Positions 31,501-37,468 of a stretch of 37,468 nt of DNA are shown one piece after another. Numbering within the stretch: the stretch's first letter is position 1; the number at the start of each line of letters is the position of its first letter. The notes under the pieces are model-generated. The model worked only from the letters and a program-made list of their open reading frames with translations, was not told where the DNA came from and did no database searches. Source of the stretch: UBA1422 sp041859095 (lineage in GTDB: Bacteria; Bacillota; Clostridia; Peptostreptococcales; Anaerovoracaceae); assembly GCA_041859095.1 (NCBI GenBank), contig JBHEKY010000004.1, positions 1-37,468 on the forward strand, given 5' to 3'. The translations under genes were made by a program, and so were the position numbers.

Positions 31501-32415
31501 ATGAGCAAGAAAATACGGGCAGAACTGATGCTATTAACAACCGCTCTCATCTGGGGAACCGCATTTGTGGCGCAGCGTTCCGGTATGGATTTCGTGGGGC
31601 CCTTCACTTTTAACGGTATCCGTTTTTTAATCGGTGCGGTGGTGATGATTCCTGTCATCCTGGTGATGGACAAACTGGCCCAAAAAAATCAACCAACAGT
31701 GCCCATGACCGTGGAAGAAAAGAAAAAAGAGCGCAAATTCCTTTGGACCGGCGGTTTTTTCTGTGGGGTTGCTTTGCTAGCCGGCACCGCGCTCCAGCAG
31801 ATGGGTTTGGTGTATACCTCTGCAGGTAAAACAGGATTTATTACAGCGCTTTATATTGTCATCGTTCCCGTCATTGGCATATTCCTTGGAAGAAAGGTCC
31901 GTATGTTGCTTTGGGTCAGTGTGGCTTTGGGGGTGGTCGGCCTTTATCTCTTGTCTATAAATGAAGGTTTCTCCATTAACATTGGGGATTTTCTGGTGTT
32001 CCTCTGCGCCTTTGGGTTTGCAGCACACATTCTGGTGGTGGATCACTTTTCTCCAAAAACCAATGCCATTAAATTATCTGCGGTGCAGTTTTTCATCTGT
32101 GGCGCTTTATCCCTTATCTTGATGGTGTTCTTTGAGGATCCGAAACTGGAGTATATTATTGCCGGTGCTGTTCCGATTTTGTATACAGGAATTATGTCCT
32201 GCTGTGTTGCCTATACCTTCCAGGTCGTTGCCCAAAAGGACATTGGCCCCACAGTGGCATCCCTACTGCTTTCGATGGAATCGGTATTTGCCGTAATATT
32301 CGGCATGTTGCTACTCAATGAGCAGCTTCTCCCCAAAGAAGTGATTGGTTGCGTCATCATGTTCGCCGCCATCATTTTGGCCCAACTACCAAAAAGGAAC
32401 GAATTACCCGCATAA
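31501..32415 (+). CDS. EamA/DMT-superfamily transporter
   Basis: A 304-residue inner-membrane protein with ten predicted membrane segments in two EamA repeats. The first repeat begins LMLLTTALIWGTAFVAQRSGMDFVGPFTFNGIRFLIGA, and the second ends GPTVASLLLSMESVFAVIFGMLLLNEQLLPKEVIGCVIMFAAI, the typical ending. Members export amino acids or other metabolites; the substrate here cannot be told. AGGAG lies before the ATG. It follows the PucR-type regulator by 8 bases. Confidence 0.9.
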   Translation: MSKKIRAELMLLTTALIWGTAFVAQRSGMDFVGPFTFNGIRFLIGAVVMIPVILVMDKLAQKNQPTVPMTVEEKKKERKFLWTGGFFCGVALLAGTALQQMGLVYTSAGKTGFITALYIVIVPVIGIFLGRKVRMLLWVSVALGVVGLYLLSINEGFSINIGDFLVFLCAFGFAAHILVVDHFSPKTNAIKLSAVQFFICGALSLILMVFFEDPKLEYIIAGAVPILYTGIMSCCVAYTFQVVAQKDIGPTVASLLLSMESVFAVIFGMLLLNEQLLPKEVIGCVIMFAAIILAQLPKRNELPA

Positions 32416-32447
32416 GATAGGCTTATGCCAATTGAAAGGAGCCCCCT

Positions 32448-33017
32448 ATGATTTCCCGAAACGAAGCACTGGTATTACTAAAGAAATACAACGATGATAT
32501 CTTTCATGTCAAACACGGTTTGACGGTGGAAGGTACCATGCGATATTTCGCGCAGCAGCTTGGCGAAGATCCAGATTACTGGGGTATGGTGGGATTGCTT
32601 CACGACATTGATTTTGAAATGTATCCGGAAGCCCATTGCGTCAAAGCTCCTGAACTTTTGGCGGGCGCTGGCTTTGACGCTGACTTCATACATGCGGTGG
32701 TTTCCCACGGATATGGACTTTGCGTTGATGTGAAGCCGGAACTTGAAATGGAAAAGATCTTGTTTGCCACAGACGAGTTGACCGGACTAATCGGCGCGGC
32801 CGCATTGATGCGGCCCTCCGGCAGCACAAAGGACATGGAAGTCAGCTCTGTGAAGAAGAAGTTTAAGGATAAGAAATTCGCTGCCGGCTGTGACCGGGAT
32901 GTGATTGCACAGGGCGCCGAAATGCTGGGCTGGGATTTGGAAAAATTGTTTTCCGAAACCATTCTTGCCATGCGCACTTGCGAAGACGATATTGAAGCAA
33001 CAATGAAATCCCTATAA
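32448..33017 (+). CDS. HD-domain hydrolase
   Basis: A 189-residue cytoplasmic protein of the HD superfamily of metal-dependent phosphohydrolases. His23, the HD pair His52-Asp53 in LLHDIDFEMYP, His87 in AVVSHGYG and Asp109 in FATDELTGLI match the metal ligands. The substrate is unknown; uncharacterised relatives act on nucleotides or phosphorylated metabolites. AAAGGAG precedes the ATG. It lies 32 bases after the EamA gene, in the same direction as larE. Confidence 0.85.
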   Translation: MISRNEALVLLKKYNDDIFHVKHGLTVEGTMRYFAQQLGEDPDYWGMVGLLHDIDFEMYPEAHCVKAPELLAGAGFDADFIHAVVSHGYGLCVDVKPELEMEKILFATDELTGLIGAAALMRPSGSTKDMEVSSVKKKFKDKKFAAGCDRDVIAQGAEMLGWDLEKLFSETILAMRTCEDDIEATMKSL

Positions 33018-33077
33018 GTTAGGATGTATTCAAGCATCCGCTTAATAAATCGTTATTAGACAATATAAGGGAGATGT

Positions 33078-33899
33078 ATGCAAAGCAAATTAGAACTACT
33101 ACGACAAAAGTTGCTTGGCCACGAAAATATGGCTGTGGCATTTTCAGGTGGAGTGGACAGCACCTTCTTGCTTCTGTGCGCAAAAGACATTTTTGGCGAC
33201 GACCTGTTGGCGGTGACAGCCCTGGCGCCTAATTTTGACCCGAACGAAATCGAACAAACCAAAAAAATCTGCACCGACTATGAAATTCGCCACTTGATCA
33301 TCAACCTAGGCACAGACCTTCTAGACGTAATTTCTCACAATCCGGAAGATCGATGCTACGTGTGTAAAAAATATATTTTCTCTTCCCTCCGCGAAACGTT
33401 GTCTAAATTGGGGTTTGACACCCTCGCTGATGGCACCAACTTGGATGATGCTACCGATTACCGTCCTGGTCAGCGAGCCCTTGATGAGCTTGGGGTTATC
33501 AGTCCGTTGCGAGATGCCGGATTTACCAAAAAAGATATCCGCATGGGCCTTAAGGCCATGAACGTTGATATTTGGGACAAGCCTGCCTATGCATGTCTGG
33601 CTTCCCGAGTGCCTTACGGTGATGAAATTACTATAGATAAACTCAACGCGATACAACAGGCTGAATCAGCCCTTCGAGACTTGGGATTCCCTCAGGTTCG
33701 TGTCCGACACCATGGGGATGTGGCTCGAATCGAAGTACCCCCCACCCAGCGTTCACGTTTTTTTGACGAAGCCTTCATGGATTTGGTCAATGAGATTGTC
33801 AAAAAAGCCGGATTCAATTATGCCGCCCTGGATTTAGGGGGCTATGTGATGGGCAACCTGAACCAAGGTCTTGCGCCAAAAGCGCATGGAAAGGAATAG
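33078..33899 (+). CDS. larE: ATP-dependent sulfur transferase LarE
   Basis: A 273-residue PP-loop enzyme that adenylates and then sulfurates the pyridinium dicarboxylate precursor of the nickel-pincer cofactor of lactate racemase. SGGVDS at 23-28 is the ATP site. Cys172 in KPAYACLASR matches the cysteine that donates sulfur in Lactiplantibacillus LarE. Cys93 and Cys96 in EDRCYVCKK give a CxxC that, together with Cys172, fits the three-cysteine LarE type reported to hold an iron-sulfur cluster. larA, larB and larC are not in the window. GGGAGA lies before the ATG. Confidence 0.9.
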   Translation: MQSKLELLRQKLLGHENMAVAFSGGVDSTFLLLCAKDIFGDDLLAVTALAPNFDPNEIEQTKKICTDYEIRHLIINLGTDLLDVISHNPEDRCYVCKKYIFSSLRETLSKLGFDTLADGTNLDDATDYRPGQRALDELGVISPLRDAGFTKKDIRMGLKAMNVDIWDKPAYACLASRVPYGDEITIDKLNAIQQAESALRDLGFPQVRVRHHGDVARIEVPPTQRSRFFDEAFMDLVNEIVKKAGFNYAALDLGGYVMGNLNQGLAPKAHGKE

Positions 33900-33907
33900 G
33901 GAACACC

Positions 33908-35518
33908 ATGGAAGATATGATGAAACTTCAAAACGGAAGTGATATCCGTGGCATTTCGTTATCAGGCGTTGATGGGGAGCACCCAAACCTGTCGGCCGAT
34001 GAAGCGGTTAAGATTGCTCGTGGCTTTTTGCTCTGGCTGACAAAAAAAACCGGCAAGACACCGGACCGCCTGACAATTGCCATTGGCCGAGATCCCCGAC
34101 TTTCTGGGAAAAATTTGCTGCTTGGTCTGGTCAACGGATTCGGTCCTTACGGGCCCGAGGTACTAGACTGTGGTTTGGCTTCCACACCAGCAATGTTCAT
34201 GTCCACGATTTTCCCCAAATTTCAGTGCGACGGAGCAATTATGATTACAGCCAGCCACCTTCCTGCCAACCGGAACGGGTTCAAATTTTTTGATAAAAAT
34301 GGCGGGTTAGATAAAGGCGACATTTCCCAGATTCTCCAAACGGCCATGGATGGGAAAAAAGCCCTCCTTCCTTTAGGCCCTCCGATCTTCGAAGGTAATT
34401 TTCAAACCGTATTAGGCAGGAAGACTTACCCTTCCATCCCCAGTGAATTGATGGATGAATATTGTGCCCACCTTCGAGGGATTATCAAAAGAAGCGTGGG
34501 AAGTACGGGTGGTGAGTTACCCCTTGCCGGGCTAAAAATCGTGGTGGATGCCGGCAACGGCTCCGGTGGATTTTTCGCATCACAAGTGTTGGCTCCTCTG
34601 GGTGCCGACGTGAGCGCCAGCCAGTTTCTAACTCCTGACGGAACCTTCCCCAATCATCCCCCCAATCCCGAGAACGCCGAAGCCATGCATGCTATTTCAA
34701 TGGCTGTGCTGTCCAATGGTGCTGATTTTGGATTGATTTTTGACACCGATGTGGATCGTTCTGCCGCGGTGGATAGTCAGGGAAAGGACATTAGCCGAAA
34801 TCGCATTGTGGCATTAGCCGCTTCCCTGGTGGCGGAAGATTATCCCGGAACAACTGTGGTTACTGACAGCATCACCAGCAATCACTTGACTGCTTTTCTG
34901 GAAGATTCATTGGGCCTTCACCATCTTCGTTTCAAGCGAGGCTACAAAAATGTCATCAACAAGGCGATTGAGTTGAATGCCGCCGGCAGCGATTGCCAGC
35001 TAGCTATCGAAACCTCCGGCCACGCTGCCCTCAAAGAAAACTATTTTCTTGACGATGGTGCCTACTTGGCTACAAAGATTGTTGTCAAGGCAGCCAAACT
35101 GGCACGGGAAGGCATAACCATTGACCAGCTTCTAGCTGAGCTTCGAGATCCTATCGAAGAGCGTGAAATTAGAATGGGTATCACCTGTGACGACTTCGGT
35201 CCCTATGGCGATCAAGTTTTGGAAGCCCTTCTGACCTGGGCGGTAAAAACGCCCGGGGTTCATGTGGTTCTCCCGAACTTTGAAGGCATCCGACTGGACT
35301 TTGATCTGAACGGGGCTGAATCCATAGCCTCTAACGCAGCGGATGAGCCGCTTTCTCCTGTCAACCCTCAAGGCTGGTGCCTGCTTCGAAAATCCTTGCA
35401 CGATCCTTTGATGGCATTAAATGTAGAATCCGATTTACCTGGCGGTTGCGCCCGCATCACCGAAATCTTGCGACCATTCCTGACCAGCTATAACTTTCTA
35501 GATGTTTCAAAATTATAG
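33908..35518 (+). CDS. Phosphohexomutase (phosphomannomutase/phosphoglucomutase family)
   Basis: A 536-residue alpha-D-phosphohexomutase. The catalytic phosphoserine is Ser116 in MITASHLPANRNGFKFF (TASHLP in place of the common TASHNP), the metal loop is DTDVDRS at 279-285, and the sugar and phosphate sites appear as ETSGHAALKENYFLDDGAYLA and EGIRLDFD. The TASHLP and FPNHPPNPEN forms are typical of a branch that also includes plant plastid proteins. The substrate may be mannose or glucose phosphate and cannot be fixed. It begins 8 bases after larE, so the two are probably co-transcribed, with no evident functional link. An internal ATG at codon 4 is an alternative start. Confidence 0.9.
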   Translation: MEDMMKLQNGSDIRGISLSGVDGEHPNLSADEAVKIARGFLLWLTKKTGKTPDRLTIAIGRDPRLSGKNLLLGLVNGFGPYGPEVLDCGLASTPAMFMSTIFPKFQCDGAIMITASHLPANRNGFKFFDKNGGLDKGDISQILQTAMDGKKALLPLGPPIFEGNFQTVLGRKTYPSIPSELMDEYCAHLRGIIKRSVGSTGGELPLAGLKIVVDAGNGSGGFFASQVLAPLGADVSASQFLTPDGTFPNHPPNPENAEAMHAISMAVLSNGADFGLIFDTDVDRSAAVDSQGKDISRNRIVALAASLVAEDYPGTTVVTDSITSNHLTAFLEDSLGLHHLRFKRGYKNVINKAIELNAAGSDCQLAIETSGHAALKENYFLDDGAYLATKIVVKAAKLAREGITIDQLLAELRDPIEEREIRMGITCDDFGPYGDQVLEALLTWAVKTPGVHVVLPNFEGIRLDFDLNGAESIASNAADEPLSPVNPQGWCLLRKSLHDPLMALNVESDLPGGCARITEILRPFLTSYNFLDVSKL

Positions 35519-35610
35519 CCTCTGGATTTTCATACTATTTTTCGTGGATTTACATCCTGTTATTACCAAATTCCCTACATGCAATTCCTATAAGATTGGA
35601 GGTTGGGGTT

Positions 35611-36444
35611 ATGAATAATAAATTAAATGAAATTATTGTCGGAGATATCAGCAATCTGGCAGATGCCAAAACTGCACAAGCATCAAGGCTAACGTGCGTT
35701 ACCTGCGCTGAAATGAAGGCGATTGAAAAGGCAGCCAACGCTGCCGGTCTTTCATATTATCAAATGATGGAAAACGCGGGCACTTTGGCCACGGAACTGA
35801 TTCTCGTCGAGCTTTCAAAAGCTGATTGGCTTCCGGCTTATGATGTTGTCTTTGACCTTAAGCCACAGGTTTTAGTCTTCTGTGGCAAAGGGAACAACGG
35901 CGGTGATGGATTTGTGGTGGCACGGCAATTGTCTTTGCAAGGTTTCCCCGTATCTGTGATCTACGTGGAAGGCGCTCCTGCCACGGCCGACGCCATAGCA
36001 AATGACCGGTTGCTTCCAAAGGCAGTGAATCGGATTTCAGTCCAGACGTTTCTAGAAACCAGACTTGAGGTTTTCCCCGTGGCTTTTTCCGGAATTATTG
36101 TGGATGCCATTTATGGTACAGGATTTCACGGAGAACTCCATCCTAAGACAGCCAAAGTCATTGAATGGATGAATCATTGGCCAGCACAAAATAAAGAATC
36201 CCACTCTTACGGGTCTCATCCTTCCGGCACTCGCCATGCTGGTAAGTTGGTCCTCTCTTTGGATTTGCCCTCCGGGCTTTCAGGCGATATGAACGCAGAA
36301 GACTTGTTGCCTGCCCTTTGTGTAAAGGCGGATCACACCATCGTTTTTCACGAGCTGAAGCCAGTGCACCTCAGCATAGCCGCGCAACCTTTTCTTGGAA
36401 AAATCACATTGGCGGACATCGGTATTGACTCAGTTTTGAAATAG
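35611..36444 (+). CDS. nnrE: NAD(P)H-hydrate epimerase (YjeF_N domain only)
   Basis: A 277-residue enzyme that interconverts the R and S forms of hydrated NAD(P)H, a repair step. VTCAEMKAIEKAA near residue 30, YYQMMENAG, GKGNNGGDGFVVAR at 92-105, DAIYGTGFHGEL and LSLDLPSGLSGD are family signatures. Only the epimerase domain is present; the ATP- or ADP-dependent dehydratase domain (NnrD), often fused in bacteria, is absent and must be elsewhere. An insertion around residues 190-215 (NHWPAQNKESHSYGSHPSG) is unusual. The ATG at 35611 has GGAGGT 7 bases upstream; an upstream in-frame TTG overlaps that site. Confidence 0.88.
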   Translation: MNNKLNEIIVGDISNLADAKTAQASRLTCVTCAEMKAIEKAANAAGLSYYQMMENAGTLATELILVELSKADWLPAYDVVFDLKPQVLVFCGKGNNGGDGFVVARQLSLQGFPVSVIYVEGAPATADAIANDRLLPKAVNRISVQTFLETRLEVFPVAFSGIIVDAIYGTGFHGELHPKTAKVIEWMNHWPAQNKESHSYGSHPSGTRHAGKLVLSLDLPSGLSGDMNAEDLLPALCVKADHTIVFHELKPVHLSIAAQPFLGKITLADIGIDSVLK

Positions 36445-36595
36445 CCTGATGCCCATTATCAAACGGCAACCACTCGGTAACTACATTTACTTCAAGTGCT
36501 TTCTTGCAGCACAGTAGGAATCGCTTCCGCTTCAGATCAGAAATTTTTTGAGCCTGTCCGTCTTCTTTTATTCTGAGGTACTCCTTACAACGATT

Positions 36596-37366
36596 TCAAT
36601 TCTTATATATTCCCGCATCTATCTCCAATACAACTGGGCAATGATCGCTGCCTGTGACTTCAGCCCGGATGGCAGCATCTTTGAGACGAGGTTTCAACGC
36701 TTCGGAGACAAGAAAGTAGTCGATTCTCCACCCCGCATTGTTGGCTCGGGCATTGAAACGGTAGCTCCACCAAGAATAGGCATTTTCCAACTCGGGGTAA
36801 AAGTACCTGAAACTGTCCACAAACCCTGCTTCCAGCAGAGTTGTTAATTTCTGACGCTCTTCGTCGGTAAAACCGGCATTCCGTCGGTTTGTCTTTGGAT
36901 TTTTCAGATCAATTTCTTTGTGGGCCACATTCAAGTCACCACATACAATGACCGGCTTGGTTTCTTCAAGTTCCTTTAAATAGGTTCGAAATACATCATC
37001 CCAAAGCATCCGGTACTCTAGGCGCTGTAGTTGATCCTTTGAATTGGGGGTGTAGACATTGACCAAAAAGAAATCGTCATATTCGGCCGTGATAACACGG
37101 CCCTCCTTATCATGCTCCTCAATGCCAAACCCAAATCGAACCGACAAGGGTTCTTCTTTGGAAAAAATCAAGGTGCCCGAGTATCCCTTTTTCTCAGCGG
37201 AATGCCAGTACTGATGATATCCTTCCGTGATAACTTCGCCCTGGCCCTCTTCCATTTTTATTTCTTGCAGGCAAAGCATATCGGGCTTTTCGTTCTGGAA
37301 AAATTCCATAAAGCCTTTGCCCATACAAGCTCGAAGGCCGTTGACATTCCAGGATATAAGTTTCAT
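36596..37366 (-). CDS. exoA: Exodeoxyribonuclease III (AP endonuclease)
   Basis: A 256-residue metal-dependent DNA repair nuclease of the ExoIII/ExoA type. MKLISWNVNGLRA at the start, Glu35 in LQEIKM, VNVYTPNS with the catalytic Tyr region, GDLNVAHKEIDL with the Asp and Asn, and the terminal TGSDHCPVVLEI with the catalytic Asp-His are all present. WRIDYFLVS completes the active site. The ATG at 37366 is chosen because GGAGG lies 5 bases upstream and the product starts as in homologues; an ATG at 37378 is in frame but overlaps the ribosome site. The -10 box is at the right edge of the window. Confidence 0.96.
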   Translation of the reverse strand: MKLISWNVNGLRACMGKGFMEFFQNEKPDMLCLQEIKMEEGQGEVITEGYHQYWHSAEKKGYSGTLIFSKEEPLSVRFGFGIEEHDKEGRVITAEYDDFFLVNVYTPNSKDQLQRLEYRMLWDDVFRTYLKELEETKPVIVCGDLNVAHKEIDLKNPKTNRRNAGFTDEERQKLTTLLEAGFVDSFRYFYPELENAYSWWSYRFNARANNAGWRIDYFLVSEALKPRLKDAAIRAEVTGSDHCPVVLEIDAGIYKN

Positions 37367-37457
37367 AAATACCTCCATGTTTATTCTTTAAGGTGCGGAC
37401 GTAGCCGCGGTCCGTTCTCTCAAAGATTCATTCGCTTCAAGCACAAATTATGGTTTT

Positions 37458-37463
37458 ATTATA
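37458..37463 (-). promoter_or_regulatory. -10 box of exoA
   Basis: Perfect TATAAT on the minus strand (37463-37458); the -35 box lies beyond the window. A small hairpin (CGGAC with GTCCG, about 37396-37414) lies in the leader. Confidence 0.5.
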
Positions 37464-37468
37464 CCCCA

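Noticed and set aside
36445..36595. Terminator or small gene between nnrE and exoA
   Set aside because: Only a 5-bp GTGCT/AGCAC stem without a T run and no supported open frame.
1..37468. Prophage, insertion sequence, CRISPR array, toxin-antitoxin or defence system
   Set aside because: No transposase, integrase, repeat-spacer pattern or paired small toxin genes were seen on either strand.

Overview
The window looks like a chromosomal segment of an anaerobic or micro-aerophilic Gram-positive bacterium of the Clostridia/Firmicutes type. The evidence is an exact HrcA/CIRCE operator in front of htpG, a FabT-FabH-ACP-FabK-FabD-FabG-FabF-FabZ type II fatty acid operon that uses the flavoprotein enoyl reductase FabK, an A-type flavodiiron protein, strong GGAGG-type ribosome binding sites throughout, and PucR-type regulators. 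No phage, transposase, CRISPR array, rRNA or tRNA was seen. The species cannot be named from the sequence alone.

Layout. 1-4600: a PAS-GGDEF diguanylate cyclase cut by the left edge (minus strand, ORF open at the window end), htpG under a CIRCE-controlled promoter, and a second, divergently placed PAS-GGDEF protein. 4600-8100: a membrane-anchored G5-NlpC/P60 cell wall hydrolase, the flavodiiron protein FprA and a CmpB-type membrane protein with a coiled-coil tail, all on the minus strand. 8345-14411: the fab operon, read leftwards from a single promoter with a palindromic site of FabT type just downstream; the usual acc (acetyl-CoA carboxylase) genes are absent from its end. 14412-18535: an OFA-type MFS transporter with an elaborate upstream region (a 25-bp palindrome on its -35 box and a terminator-like hairpin in the leader), then argC-argB-GNAT under their own promoter. 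18600-21378: a class V aminotransferase of the cysteine-desulfurase-like type, divergent from a PucR-family regulator. 21344-27490: a leftward five-gene metal-efflux operon, ArsR/SmtB regulator, CadA-type ATPase, CopA-type ATPase, FetA and FetB, with an ArsR-type operator at its promoter. 27520-29990: birA and glyA. 29911-30322: a 412-bp gene-free stretch holding the glyA terminator, a candidate small RNA on the minus strand and the promoter of a second PucR gene. 30323-36444: rightward genes pucR-like, EamA/DMT transporter, HD-domain protein, larE, a phosphohexomutase and an NAD(P)H-hydrate epimerase. 36596-end: exodeoxyribonuclease III on the minus strand with its -10 box at the right edge.

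The genes form several separate housekeeping and stress units rather than one system: lipid synthesis, arginine synthesis, metal and oxygen defence, one-carbon metabolism, biotin attachment and nickel-pincer cofactor sulfur insertion. No wholly new system was identified. The least explained parts are non-coding: the OFA transporter leader, the palindrome over the glyA start site, the hairpin-rich minus-strand element near 30.1 kb and the tandem repeat in front of the first pucR gene.
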